A DNA stretch of 64,000 bases from Shimia sagamensis (lineage in GTDB: Bacteria > Pseudomonadota > Alphaproteobacteria > Rhodobacterales > Rhodobacteraceae), in the NCBI RefSeq assembly GCF_900182745.1, contig NZ_FXTY01000009.1, positions 62,001 to 126,000 on the forward strand, read 5' to 3'. The position numbers and the translations under genes are program-made. Under the pieces are notes generated by a model. It ran no database searches. It saw only the letters and a program-made list of their open reading frames with translations, and was not told the origin of the DNA. Each line of letters opens with the position of its first letter. Within the stretch, counting starts at the first letter, position 1. Positions 8,875-17,592 of this stretch are shown here, in pieces.

Positions 8875-8895
8875 TTGGTAAATGTTTTTTACCAA
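8875..8895. promoter_or_regulatory. Inverted repeat in the lldD/H-NOX divergent promoter
   Basis: Perfect 8-bp arms TTGGTAAA (8875-8882) and TTTACCAA (8888-8895) flank a 5-nt spacer. The site is about 20 bp upstream of the dehydrogenase ATG and 100 bp upstream of the H-NOX gene. TTGGT...ACCAA half-sites are typical of FadR/LldR-type GntR regulators, though the spacing here is wider than their usual three bases. Confidence 0.5.
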
Positions 8896-8997
8896 TGCAG
8901 CGGATTTTGCGCAATACCCCTTTTGAGGTTAACATCATGTTTACCCTTTGTTCTTATTGTTGACTGGTTGAGATTTTTCAGTCACGCGGAGGTTTCC

Positions 8998-9543
8998 ATG
9001 AAAGGCATTGTTTTTGTCGAATTGATCCGAATGGCCGAGTCTGTGATGGGCGAAGAGGCCGTTGATGACATCTTAGAAAAAGCGAAGTTGGAAAATGATG
9101 GCGCGTTTACTGCGGTGGGCAACTATCCCTGTCGGGAACTTTTGGCGATTGTCGATGCGATTGGCGCCGAACTTGGCGCGCCGATAGAAGCATTGCACAA
9201 GCAATTTGGCCATTGGATGTTTGGCCGGTTTGTCGAAGGGTACCCTGTTTTCTTTGAAGGCAAAAACGACGGCTTTGACATGTTGGAGTCGATTGAAGGT
9301 GAGGTCCATGTTGAAGTGCGCAAGCTTTATCCAGAGGTAGAGCTTCCGACGTTTGCGACAGAGCGGTTGGAGGATGGCCGGTTTAAGATGGTCTATTCCA
9401 GCGAGCGGCCGTTGCAGCATTTTTGCCATGGCTTGATCGAGGCTTGCTTGCAGCACTTTGAACACGATGCTTCGATCCAGATGACGGAGCAAAAAGGTGG
9501 TGGCAAGTTCTGTGCCGAGTTTTTGATGCAGAAGGCTGTCTGA
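8998..9543 (+). CDS. H-NOX heme nitric-oxide/oxygen sensor
   Basis: I chose the ATG at 8998 because GGAGG lies 5 nt before it and because H-NOX proteins begin MKGxxF, as this does. The 181-residue product has the heme-binding H-NOX fold: proximal His at position 104 in GEVHVEVRKLYPEVELPTF, and the heme-propionate motif YxSxR as Y133-S135-R137 (VYSSERPL). H-NOX proteins bind NO tightly and control a partner signalling protein. The next gene, a hybrid histidine kinase, overlaps the stop codon (TGATG), so the two form a translationally coupled sensor-kinase pair. No distal-pocket Tyr assignment was attempted, so O2 binding cannot be judged. Confidence 0.93.
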   Translation: MKGIVFVELIRMAESVMGEEAVDDILEKAKLENDGAFTAVGNYPCRELLAIVDAIGAELGAPIEALHKQFGHWMFGRFVEGYPVFFEGKNDGFDMLESIEGEVHVEVRKLYPEVELPTFATERLEDGRFKMVYSSERPLQHFCHGLIEACLQHFEHDASIQMTEQKGGGKFCAEFLMQKAV

Positions 9544-10916
9544 TGTATCTGCGCGAGCCCATAGCCCCGCCTTCCGATGCTGTCTCGCGTCGGAGGTACA
9601 TGCGGGAGCGCGTGGGGCGTGAGGAAGCGGAGTCAATTCTGGAGGGAAAAAGTCGAGAGCTTTATGAAGCCAATCAACGGTTGCAGAAACTCCTTGGCAC
9701 AATGGAACAGGCCGTGCGTGACCGCACAAGCGAGTTAGAAGAGGCTCGCGTTGCTGCAGAGTCGGCAAATGAGGCCAAATCGGCATTTCTGGCCTCGATG
9801 AGCCATGAAATCCGTACCCCCCTAAATGGCATTCTTGGTATGGCCCAAGCGCTGGACGACAGCGGTTTGAGTGATGATCAGGCCAAATTGGTGGCGATTT
9901 TGGGGGAAAGTGGTCGCTTGTTGTTGGCGATCATCAATGACGTTTTGGATATCTCCAAGATTGAAGCAGGTAAGTTGGAGTTTGAGATCATCCCTTACAA
10001 ATTGTCGGATTTGGTGGATGGCATGCGGCACCACTACCAATTCCGGGCAGAAGAAAAGGGGCTCAATTTTGAAGCTGTGCTGTCAGAGGCGGCCAATTGC
10101 TCTGTGCACACGGATCCGGTGCGGTTGCAACAGGTCGTGGGCAACCTTTTGTCCAATGCAATTAAGTTCACCGACACGGGCTCTGTTTCCCTGTTTATTG
10201 ACCTGGTGCCACATAGGTCGGGAAAGATAGTTCTGAGCCTAAAAGTTCGGGACACAGGGCCTGGCATTCCGAAATCTCAGCAGCTGCGGTTGTTTGAGCG
10301 GTTTAATCAAGCAAACACCAGCGTGACACGCATGCACGGCGGCACCGGTTTGGGCTTGGCAATTTCGCGACATATTTGTGAGCTAATGGGCGGGGAGGTA
10401 TCCCTTCGGTCCAAACCCGGTGCAGGCGCTGAGTTTCATGCCAAAGTTCTGGTTGATCCGGCTGAAGACAGAACAGGTTCGATTGCGTCCGTGACGGCCG
10501 CAGATGCAGGGCGCAGCCTGGCTGGCTTGAGGATTTTGGCGGCGGAAGACAATCGTACCAACCAAATAGTGCTCAAGCACATGTTAAAGAAGGTTGGTCT
10601 CACGCTGGAGATTGTTGAGAACGGGAGCGCTGCAGTGCATGCTTGGAAAGCAGCGCATTACGACATGATTTTGATGGACATAAATATGCCCGTTATGGAT
10701 GGGCTAGAGGCCACGCGACAAATCCGCGAAATTGAAAGTCGAGACATGCTGGAGACGACGCCAATCTTGGCGGTGAGTGCAAATGCTATGGTTCATCAGG
10801 TGGCGGGTTATCTGTCCGAGGGCATGAGCGGGCATGTTGCCAAACCCATCAGCAGAGAATGCCTGGTGCAAGCCATGGCCAATGCGCTGGCCGCGGAGGG
10901 ACGTTGGCCAGACTAG
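9543..10916 (+). CDS. Hybrid histidine kinase partnered with H-NOX
   Basis: The 457-residue soluble protein has no membrane segment or PAS domain. Residues 25-80 form a probable coiled coil. The HisKA phosphoacceptor is H88 in SMSHEIRTPLNG. The ATPase domain shows N-box NLLSNAIKFT (201-210), DTGPGIP and GTGLGLAI. A C-terminal receiver starts at ILAAEDNRTN, with phosphoacceptor D379 in LMDINMPVMDG and the conserved Lys in VAKPI. Input should come from the H-NOX protein encoded by the overlapping upstream gene. Being hybrid, it needs an HPt protein and a final response regulator, neither of which is encoded nearby. Confidence 0.93.
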   Translation: MYLREPIAPPSDAVSRRRYMRERVGREEAESILEGKSRELYEANQRLQKLLGTMEQAVRDRTSELEEARVAAESANEAKSAFLASMSHEIRTPLNGILGMAQALDDSGLSDDQAKLVAILGESGRLLLAIINDVLDISKIEAGKLEFEIIPYKLSDLVDGMRHHYQFRAEEKGLNFEAVLSEAANCSVHTDPVRLQQVVGNLLSNAIKFTDTGSVSLFIDLVPHRSGKIVLSLKVRDTGPGIPKSQQLRLFERFNQANTSVTRMHGGTGLGLAISRHICELMGGEVSLRSKPGAGAEFHAKVLVDPAEDRTGSIASVTAADAGRSLAGLRILAAEDNRTNQIVLKHMLKKVGLTLEIVENGSAAVHAWKAAHYDMILMDINMPVMDGLEATRQIREIESRDMLETTPILAVSANAMVHQVAGYLSEGMSGHVAKPISRECLVQAMANALAAEGRWPD

Positions 10917-10935
10917 TCACGGGCATGCTTGGGGG

Positions 10936-10964
10936 GGGCAGGCAAACCCAGCTAACACCTGCCC
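10936..10964. terminator. Weak hairpin between convergent genes
   Basis: GGGCAGG (10936-10942) pairs with CCTGCCC (10958-10964) across a 15-nt loop, in the short space between the kinase stop and the MttB-like stop. An eight-G run precedes it. There is no U-tract, so termination is only a guess. Confidence 0.3.
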
Positions 10965-10982
10965 ACAGCTTGCGACGTGCAT

Positions 10983-12554
10983 TCAAATGGTGTCCACTTT
11001 TCCGGAATAGACCTGCACAATATGCTTGTCTGCTGCGGTGGTCAGTGCCGCAATCTCTTTGTTCTGAATGGTGGATAAGAAACCGGCTTGTGGTGCCTTT
11101 GCAATCGCTGAAAGAGCCTTGTCCCTGGCAATTTCAAAGGCGCCACGCCGTCCATCTGCCTCGTAGTCATCACGCCCAATGCGCTGAAAAACTTCAGGAA
11201 TATGCTGATCCCGGCAGCCTGCAACCGTGTGGTTGCTATCGAGAAAATGCCCACCCACAGGAACTTTGAGCATTTCTTCGAAGTTCAGCGCGGCATCATT
11301 TACATCCGGCACCTGCAAAAAGCGTCGTGTCATACCGCCAAGCTCGTTGTCCAAGACCGCCTGCACTGGGCAGAACACTGTCGCACATTCCAATTGGCCA
11401 ATCCCGCCAAGGATATCCGCACCTGACAGTGCCACGGTTTGCATCAATAGCGCGCGCTCGGCCATGGATTGATGATCCGTATCCGGCGTGTCGGATCCGG
11501 ATCCGTAAGTGTGCGCCATCAAGCCAAACCCGTGCTTGACCAATTGTATGGAAAGCGAGGCGGCTTGCATGGCTTCCACAGAAGATTGCAGGGCACTGCC
11601 GGTGCGCATGTCCAAAGCAAACATTAAAGGCGTGGCGATCACCGGCAGTCCAGGGGACAGCACATGTGCCATCGTGACCATGCCCACCACTTCGGCGCCA
11701 GCCATCACCGCAAGTGCCGCCGGGGACAGGGGGGCGGTCCCGCCAGCACTGGGTAGCGAACAGGCATGTACCGGTACGCCGTATTTGCCACATGCGATGA
11801 TCACTTCAGTGTCCATGAATTTGAACTCAAGAGGTGAAAATGAGCAGGTGATGGTGCTTGTGGAAGGATTGGCCCGCAGCGCGTCTTCACCGCCGGCGGC
11901 AATGGCGGCGATCTTCAGAAGATAGTCAACGTTCTCTTTTTGATAGGGCTGCATCCACACGTGCTTTTGTGTGTTGGCAGAGATGGCCGCAAAGCTGTGA
12001 ATGTCAGCTGTAACCTCCGGAACGCCATGCACAAACGGGTGGGCGATGAACCCGACCTGATCCAAAGAATTGGCCACAGCCGCAATTTCACGTGTCGCGG
12101 TGAGGTCCATGTTGCGGTAGCTGGCGTCGTACGGATCAATATAGCCATGCCCACCCGTGCCTGTTCGTAAGATGAACCCTCCGTCGGCACGCGGGACGGC
12201 CATGTCAAAGATGCGGTCGCGCCCGGCTAGCCGGCAGGATTTTGGTGTTGCATCTAAAGCCTCTTGGATCATTTGGCGCGGCATCTTTAGGCGTCCGGCC
12301 TCGCTGCCTTCCGTGGCGCCCGCTGCCAGGAGAGCAGCTTTTGCCTCTGGATGCACCACCATGACACCGTAGTCCGCCAGCAGGTCCAAAACGCGACCTT
12401 TGAGGGTTGCCATGCGATCGCTGTCTAAAAATCCAAATTGCGCGCGCGGTCGAATGACATGTTCAAGAGAAAAGGCATCCGCTGACGCGCGGCTGACCGG
12501 CGGTGATTTGCGACCGCGGCGTTTTCGAGGGGCTGAGGAATGGTCAGTAGGCAT
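10983..12554 (-). CDS. Trimethylamine methyltransferase (MttB) family protein, non-pyrrolysine
   Basis: The 523-residue protein has the size of the MttB superfamily and runs uninterrupted, without the in-frame amber codon that encodes pyrrolysine in true trimethylamine methyltransferases. Related non-Pyl enzymes (MtgB type) demethylate glycine betaine or other quaternary amines to a corrinoid protein. Visible family stretches include GTGGHGYIDPYDASYRNMDL and ADILGGIGQLECATVFCP. The N-terminus is basic (RKRRGRKSPPVSR). No corrinoid protein, reductive activator or methyltransferase partner lies nearby, so its methyl acceptor would come from another locus. It is convergent with the kinase gene and upstream of trpA. 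Confidence 0.8.
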   Translation of the reverse strand: MPTDHSSAPRKRRGRKSPPVSRASADAFSLEHVIRPRAQFGFLDSDRMATLKGRVLDLLADYGVMVVHPEAKAALLAAGATEGSEAGRLKMPRQMIQEALDATPKSCRLAGRDRIFDMAVPRADGGFILRTGTGGHGYIDPYDASYRNMDLTATREIAAVANSLDQVGFIAHPFVHGVPEVTADIHSFAAISANTQKHVWMQPYQKENVDYLLKIAAIAAGGEDALRANPSTSTITCSFSPLEFKFMDTEVIIACGKYGVPVHACSLPSAGGTAPLSPAALAVMAGAEVVGMVTMAHVLSPGLPVIATPLMFALDMRTGSALQSSVEAMQAASLSIQLVKHGFGLMAHTYGSGSDTPDTDHQSMAERALLMQTVALSGADILGGIGQLECATVFCPVQAVLDNELGGMTRRFLQVPDVNDAALNFEEMLKVPVGGHFLDSNHTVAGCRDQHIPEVFQRIGRDDYEADGRRGAFEIARDKALSAIAKAPQAGFLSTIQNKEIAALTTAADKHIVQVYSGKVDTI

Positions 12555-12670
12555 GGCGCAAGCTCCTTAATACTTGGAAAAAGGCACACACCGATTACGC
12601 TCACTGCCTGCCGACTTGAGCAGGATAAGTGTAGCATGACGCGGCGAACCGCGCCAAAGTTTTGATGTCA

Positions 12671-13462
12671 TCAGGCGCGGTGGGCACCGTCCGCCAGAGA
12701 TTTTACAAAGGCTAGAACGTCTTTTACGGGCTTCCCAGCGCCAATCTGGCTGACAATGGCAGATCCAACCACTGCACCGTCCGCGACGGAGGCAATGTTT
12801 TGCGCCTTTTCCGGTGTGTTGATGCCAAAGCCCACGATCACTGGCAAATCTGTTTTGGATTTGATCCGGGTCACTTCCGGTCCTACATCCGTGGCCTCTG
12901 CCTCTGCAGAGCCGGTGATGCCAGTGATGGAGACATAGTACACAAACCCAGAAGTGTTCTGTAGAACCTTGGGCAGGCGTTTGTCATCGGTAGTTGGCGT
13001 CGCGAGCCGGATGAAATTCAGGCCCGCAGCCTGTGCCGGAATACAGAGCTCGGCATCTTCCTCTGGCGGTAGGTCCACCACAATCAACCCATCAATGCCA
13101 GCAAGCTTTGCGTCGATCAAAAACTTGTCGACGCCACGGGAATAGATCGGATTGTAGTAGCCCATCAACACAATTGGGGTGGTGTCGTCAACGCGTCGAA
13201 ACTCAGTGGCCAGATCAAGAGTTTGTTCCATTGTCATGCCGCCGTCGAGCGCGCGTTGGCCTGCAAGCTGAATGGTTGGGCCGTCAGCCATTGGATCGGT
13301 AAACGGCAGCCCAAGTTCGATGATGTCGACGCCGGCGCCAGGAAGGCCTTTGATGATCTCCAATGATGTATCGTAGTCTGGGTCTCCGGCCATGACATAA
13401 GCCACAAAGGCTTTTTTGCCAGCGGCATTCAGTTCGGCGAATTTGGCGTCGATGCGTGTCAT
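12671..13462 (-). CDS. trpA: Tryptophan synthase alpha chain
   Basis: TrpA of 263 residues. It cleaves indole-3-glycerol phosphate to indole and glyceraldehyde 3-phosphate; indole then passes to TrpB. The catalytic residues fall exactly at the standard numbers: E49 in [11 protein letters not shown] and D60 in [10 protein letters not shown]. The C-terminal phosphate-binding GFGINTPE and GAVVGSAIV are present. TrpB is not adjacent, so trpA stands apart from trpFB in this genome. The start ATG at 13462 begins [19 protein letters not shown], which fits the family. Downstream lies the MttB-like gene on the opposite side of a 116-bp gap. Confidence 0.97.
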   Translation of the reverse strand: MTRIDAKFAELNAAGKKAFVAYVMAGDPDYDTSLEIIKGLPGAGVDIIELGLPFTDPMADGPTIQLAGQRALDGGMTMEQTLDLATEFRRVDDTTPIVLMGYYNPIYSRGVDKFLIDAKLAGIDGLIVVDLPPEEDAELCIPAQAAGLNFIRLATPTTDDKRLPKVLQNTSGFVYYVSITGITGSAEAEATDVGPEVTRIKSKTDLPVIVGFGINTPEKAQNIASVADGAVVGSAIVSQIGAGKPVKDVLAFVKSLADGAHRA

Positions 13463-13515
13463 GAACAGTCCTCAGAGTTTGCTGACAGAAGATGTGCCGA
13501 AAATTCTAAGGGAAA

Positions 13516-13668
13516 TCAATCCTTGCTGAGCATGTGCTGCATCCCAACCTTTGGTGGGGCATCTGTAAAGCACATCTTCACAATGTCATTGGCATCAAAG
13601 ACTGCAGAACAGACATCCTTGGCTTCTTCGCTGGTGCAATCGAAGCAAACGTAAGGAAAAAATGTCAT
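13516..13668 (-). CDS. 50-residue hypothetical protein with CxxC-like motif
   Basis: Short gene beginning MTFFPYVCFDCTSEEAKDVC, supported by a good ribosome-binding site AAGGAG 6 nt before the ATG at 13668. The longer in-frame reading lacks such a site and would extend into the ychF promoter. It has four cysteines, two of them as CFDC, and an even mix of charged residues, with no signal peptide. I do not recognise the family. It lies upstream of trpA on the same strand, 53 bp away, and divergent from ychF. It may bind a metal or be redox-active; that is inference. Confidence 0.6.
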   Translation of the reverse strand: MTFFPYVCFDCTSEEAKDVCSAVFDANDIVKMCFTDAPPKVGMQHMLSKD

Positions 13669-13766
13669 CACAATCTCCTTGTTTAATGGGTCTATCCTAA
13701 CACGCGGCTTGCGCCGGACCCAAACTCTGCCTAAGAGCAGCACAAACATGTGACAGGAGACCGGAC

Positions 13767-14864
13767 ATGGGTTTCAAGATGGGCATCGTTGGCTTGCCAA
13801 ATGTTGGCAAATCCACGCTCTTTAACGCGCTGACCAAAACCGCTGCAGCGCAGGCGGCAAACTTTCCGTTCTGCACCATTGAGCCCAACGTGGGTGAAGT
13901 GGGCGTGCCAGACGCACGTTTGGACAAACTGGCAGCCATTGCGCAGTCCAAATCCATTATCCCAACCCGCATGACCTTTGTGGACATTGCCGGTCTGGTG
14001 AAAGGTGCGTCCAAAGGTGAAGGTCTGGGTAACCAGTTCCTTGCCAATATTCGTGAGACCGACGCGATTGCCCATGTTCTGCGTTGTTTTGAAGATGGCG
14101 ACGTGACCCACGTGGATGGCCGGGTTGATCCGGTGGCAGACGCAGAAACCATTGAAACCGAGCTGATGTTGGCGGATCTGGAAAGCATTGAGAAGCGTCT
14201 TCAGGGCATCGTGCGCAAGGTGCGCGGTGGCGATAAGGAAGCGGTTCAGCAGGAGCGTTTGCTGAAAGCGGCGCAAGAGATGCTGGAAGACGGCAAACCT
14301 GCGCGTCTGCTCGAAGTTGACGAAGACGATGTGAAGGCGTGGAAAATGTTGCAACTTCTGAGCACCAAGCCGGTGCTCTATGTGTGTAACGTGGGCGAGT
14401 CTGAATCTGCTGAAGGCAACGATCATTCCGCTAAAGTGGCGGAAATGGCCGCTGCACAGGGCAACAGCCACGTAATCATCTCCGCGCAGATTGAAGAAGA
14501 GATTAGCCAGTTGGAAGATGATGAGGCCATCATGTTCCTTGAGGAGATGGGTCTGGCAGAAGCTGGGTTGGATCGCCTGATCCGCGCAGGTTACGAACTT
14601 TTGCATTTGGAAACCTATTTCACCGTAGGCCCAAAAGAGGCCCGCGCCTGGACCATCCGTCAGGGCACCATGGCGCCTCAGGCAGCCGGTGTGATCCACG
14701 GCGACTTTGAAAAAGGCTTCATTCGCGCTGAAACCATTGCGTATGAGGATTACATCGCTTGCGACGGTGAAAGCGGTGCCAAGGAAGCGGGTAAGATGCG
14801 CGCAGAAGGCAAAGGCTATGAAGTGAAAGACGGCGACGTCATGCACTTCCTTTTTAACACGTAA
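13767..14864 (+). CDS. ychF: Redox-regulated ATPase YchF (Obg-like)
   Basis: YchF/OLA1 of 365 residues, a conserved P-loop NTPase that prefers ATP and associates with ribosomes. It begins MGFKMGIVGLPNVGKST, giving the G1 loop. G3 is VDIAGLVKGASKGEGLGNQ, with the Obg-type glycine patch. A coiled-coil arm (about 125-200) and the C-terminal TGS-like domain (TYFTVGPKEARAWTIRQGT to VKDGDVMHFLFNT) complete the family pattern. The ATG follows GACAGGAGACCGGAC. A strong terminator follows the stop by about 25 nt, so it is monocistronic. Confidence 0.97.
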   Translation: MGFKMGIVGLPNVGKSTLFNALTKTAAAQAANFPFCTIEPNVGEVGVPDARLDKLAAIAQSKSIIPTRMTFVDIAGLVKGASKGEGLGNQFLANIRETDAIAHVLRCFEDGDVTHVDGRVDPVADAETIETELMLADLESIEKRLQGIVRKVRGGDKEAVQQERLLKAAQEMLEDGKPARLLEVDEDDVKAWKMLQLLSTKPVLYVCNVGESESAEGNDHSAKVAEMAAAQGNSHVIISAQIEEEISQLEDDEAIMFLEEMGLAEAGLDRLIRAGYELLHLETYFTVGPKEARAWTIRQGTMAPQAAGVIHGDFEKGFIRAETIAYEDYIACDGESGAKEAGKMRAEGKGYEVKDGDVMHFLFNT

Positions 14865-14886
14865 CTTGGATAGACATATCTGACTT

Positions 14887-14919
14887 GAAAAAGCCCGCTG
14901 CTATGACAGCGGGCTTTTT
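14887..14919. terminator. Bidirectional terminator between ychF and the amino-acid transporter
   Basis: GCCCGCTG (14893-14900) pairs perfectly with CAGCGGGC (14907-14914) around a 6-nt loop. It is flanked by As on the left and Ts on the right, so it works in both directions: for ychF on the plus strand and for the ABC operon ending at 14965 on the minus strand. Confidence 0.92.
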
Positions 14920-14964
14920 GTTGGGATTGGTCAAGGCGTGTGCCATGCGACTTCGCGGATGGAG

Positions 14965-15696
14965 CTACTTGAGCGCCCTCGCCAAAAATGCCTGTGTGTC
15001 GGGATGTTGTGGCGCATCGAACAGCGCGCTGGGCGGGCCTTCCTCAATCACTTTTCCAGCTTTTAGAAAACAGACCTTATCCGCCGCCTCGCGGGCAAAA
15101 CCCATCTCGTGCGTGGCAAGAACCATGGTCATTCCGCTGCCTTTTAGGAGCCGCAAAACGTCCAGAACTTCGCCCACCAACTGGGGATCCAGCGCCGAGG
15201 TGATCTCGTCAAACAGCATCACTTCGGGCTTCATCGCCAAAGCGCGCACAATGGCGACCCGTTGCTGTTGCCCACCGGACAGTTGGTCCGGATAGTGGTC
15301 CATACGATCCGCCAACCCAAAGCGCTCAAACAACTCGGCCACCTCGCTCCGTAACTCCGCGCGCTTCTTGTTGTAAACCCTGCGCGGCGCTAGCATCACA
15401 TTTTCGACAGCCGTCATATGGGGAAACAGATTAAAGCTCTGAAACACCATGCCAATGCGACGGCGAACTGGTTGCGGGTTCAATCCGGGTAGAGAAATAT
15501 CCTCGCCATCGAGAAGGATTTCCCCGTCCTCGATGGTTTCCAGCAGGTTGATACAGCGCAGCAGAGTGGATTTTCCGGCGCCCGATGCCCCAATCAGGCA
15601 GACCATCTGGCCTTCCTCGACTTCAAGGTTGATGCCATCACAGACCGTGTTGTCGCCAAACCGTTTTTCTACGCTTTTTAAGGTGATTTTTGCCAT
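14965..15696 (-). CDS. Amino-acid ABC transporter ATP-binding protein
   Basis: The 243-residue ATPase has Walker A GASGAGKST, signature LSGGQQQR, Walker B VMLFDEITSALD and the switch His in VLATHEMGFA. The sequence is of the HisP/GlnQ polar amino-acid group. I start it at the ATG at 15696, which overlaps the upstream permease stop (TGATG). It powers the importer formed with the permease and binding protein encoded just upstream. Only one permease gene is present, so the channel is probably a homodimer. Confidence 0.92.
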   Translation of the reverse strand: MAKITLKSVEKRFGDNTVCDGINLEVEEGQMVCLIGASGAGKSTLLRCINLLETIEDGEILLDGEDISLPGLNPQPVRRRIGMVFQSFNLFPHMTAVENVMLAPRRVYNKKRAELRSEVAELFERFGLADRMDHYPDQLSGGQQQRVAIVRALAMKPEVMLFDEITSALDPQLVGEVLDVLRLLKGSGMTMVLATHEMGFAREAADKVCFLKAGKVIEEGPPSALFDAPQHPDTQAFLARALK

Positions 15697-16529
15697 CAAC
15701 TGCGCTCCCGGTTCTGCTTGGCCATGAGATAGTCGGCGTAGCGTGTGGCGGGAATGGTAACCGCGAGGAAGATCGCTGCTGCGCCCACATAAGGAGTGAA
15801 GTTTGCCAGAAGGGATTTGAACACGCCTGCTTGGCGGAAGATTTCAACCGGACCGATAAAACTCAACAACGCCACGTCTTTTTGCAGGGCAATAAACATA
15901 TTCATCTGCGCGGGGATAACCCGGCGAATGGCTTGTGGCAGGATCACAAAGCGCATGTTGTCCGCGTCAGACAGGCCCAAAGATTGTGCGGCAGCACGTT
16001 GGCTTTTGTGTACGCTTTCGATGCCGGAACGGAAGATTTCCGCCACATATGCCGAGTATGTCAAAATGAGAGCCAGCGAGCCCCAGATGTACGGGGAATT
16101 CCACGGGCGGGGCAGTCCAAGGCCGGGAATGCCAAAGCCAATCAAGTAGACGGTCAGCACCACCGGTACACCGCGAAAGATATCTGTGTAAGCCGCACCC
16201 AGAATGCGGAGCGGAAACAAAGCGGGATTGCGTGTGTCACGTGCCAGTGCAACCAGCAGCCCAAGGATCACAATGGCGGGGGCGCTCCATAAGAAGATCG
16301 CAACATCCAACTTGAAGGCTTCAAGCAGCTTTGGAAAAGTTTTGGCAAAGACTTCCCAGTTAAAGAAGCTGGCTTTGACACGGTCCCAACCCGGTGCCAG
16401 TGGCACCAGAAGGATCACGGTCAAAAACACAGCCAAAGTGCTGCCACCCGCGATCAGCATGGAGCGGCGGCGCAGGCGGTCTTCGTATATTTGGCGGCGG
16501 GTTTTGCCCGCCGCGTTGGTCTTGCTCAT
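15696..16529 (-). CDS. Amino-acid ABC transporter permease
   Basis: The 277-residue membrane protein has several hydrophobic segments and the polar amino-acid permease (HisM/GlnP) pattern, including the EAA loop around QRAAAQSLGLSDADNMRFVI and the start IYTDIFRGVPVVLTVYLIG-like region. A basic N-terminal tail (KTRRQIYEDRLRRRS) precedes the first membrane helix. It sits 1 bp after the binding-protein gene and overlaps the ATPase gene by 1 nt, so the three are one operon. Confidence 0.9.
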   Translation of the reverse strand: MSKTNAAGKTRRQIYEDRLRRRSMLIAGGSTLAVFLTVILLVPLAPGWDRVKASFFNWEVFAKTFPKLLEAFKLDVAIFLWSAPAIVILGLLVALARDTRNPALFPLRILGAAYTDIFRGVPVVLTVYLIGFGIPGLGLPRPWNSPYIWGSLALILTYSAYVAEIFRSGIESVHKSQRAAAQSLGLSDADNMRFVILPQAIRRVIPAQMNMFIALQKDVALLSFIGPVEIFRQAGVFKSLLANFTPYVGAAAIFLAVTIPATRYADYLMAKQNRERS

Positions 16530-16530
16530 A

Positions 16531-17346
16531 TTATTTGATCAGCGGCACACCAGTGGTTTCCTGCAACCACTCGGCCTCAATGGCGGCCAACTTCCCTGTT
16601 TCTGTTAGGGATGCGATAGCCTCATCGACACATGCTTTCAAGGGGTTGCCCTCTTCAAGCAGGAGACCAAACCGGTCTGGGTTTTCGGTGCGATCTGCCG
16701 GGAATTGGCCGATCACAGCCGAGCCCTCGACAACAACGGCGCTTAGGTACAATGCGGTGGGCAGATCAAAAAGCGCTGCATCAATCTGGCCCGCCTGCAT
16801 TGCCGCCGTCACGTCAGCGTTGTCACCATAGAGCAACGGCATGTCATTTGGACCAATAGCGTCCATCAATACGGGCACTGCAGTGGTGCCGCCCATGGCG
16901 CCCCACTTTAGGCCTTTGAGGGCATCTACCGTTGCAGCCGTTCCTTTTGCATCCGCAGAGGCCAAAATCGCCATAGGCGCCGCGTAGTAGGCAGAAGAAA
17001 AGTCGACCATCTTCTCGCGTTCTTCGGTTATGGAGAACTGCTGCAAGTTGAAGTCGAAATCTTTCGGGCCTGGCTGGATTGCCTGATCAAAGGAGGAGCG
17101 GGCCCATGTTACCTTTTCTGCAGCAAAACCCATTTCTTCGGCCACGGCGTAGGCGACAGCGGCTTCAAAACCTTTGCCGCTTTCCGGCGCGTCATCCATG
17201 ACCCACGGATAATAGGCGGGGTTGCCTGTTGCGATGGTCAGAGTGCCATCGGTCAAGGTTTTACCGTCGGCGCAATGGCCTGCTGCGAAAGCTGCGGAGG
17301 TGGTCAGCGCGGTGAGCGCAGTGGCGGCAATGACTTTGTGAAACAC
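16531..17346 (-). CDS. Amino-acid ABC transporter substrate-binding protein
   Basis: I chose the GTG at 17346. It is preceded by AGGGAAGA and gives a clean signal peptide, MFHKVIAATALTALTTSAAF, ending in AFA-A; an upstream TTG start would add a charged tail in front of it. The 271-residue precursor is a family 3 binding protein, with ESGKGFEAAVAYAVAEEMGF, FDFNLQQFSITEEREKMVDF and a final WLQETTGVPLIK. It captures a polar amino acid or small amide in the periplasm. First gene of the three-gene operon. The ligand is not identifiable from sequence. Confidence 0.88.
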   Translation of the reverse strand: MFHKVIAATALTALTTSAAFAAGHCADGKTLTDGTLTIATGNPAYYPWVMDDAPESGKGFEAAVAYAVAEEMGFAAEKVTWARSSFDQAIQPGPKDFDFNLQQFSITEEREKMVDFSSAYYAAPMAILASADAKGTAATVDALKGLKWGAMGGTTAVPVLMDAIGPNDMPLLYGDNADVTAAMQAGQIDAALFDLPTALYLSAVVVEGSAVIGQFPADRTENPDRFGLLLEEGNPLKACVDEAIASLTETGKLAAIEAEWLQETTGVPLIK

Positions 17347-17592
17347 GGAGCTATCTTCCCTTTTGAACTCTTTGGTCAAAACATGCGGGGGAAGGGGTTT
17401 GTTGTCCAGTACATCTGTTTACAAAAAGAGCTATCGGAAGCGGGAAACGGGAGCAGACCGAACTAAAAGGAACACGTCAACTTTCTGTTGAGCGCATGTG
17501 TGCATTTTGTAGCGCTCTTTTTTGGAGTTGTGCCAGCGTGTCCTTTTGATGGCGGCATAAGGAGGCCGAGTATTGCCTTTCTGATGCCTGTT

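Noticed and set aside
10983-12554. Pyrrolysine-dependent trimethylamine methyltransferase
   Set aside because: The frame has no internal TAG, and no pyl genes are seen.
13731-14846. Long open frame antisense to ychF
   Set aside because: It mirrors a very well supported gene; composition and His/Phe-rich content are those of a shadow frame.
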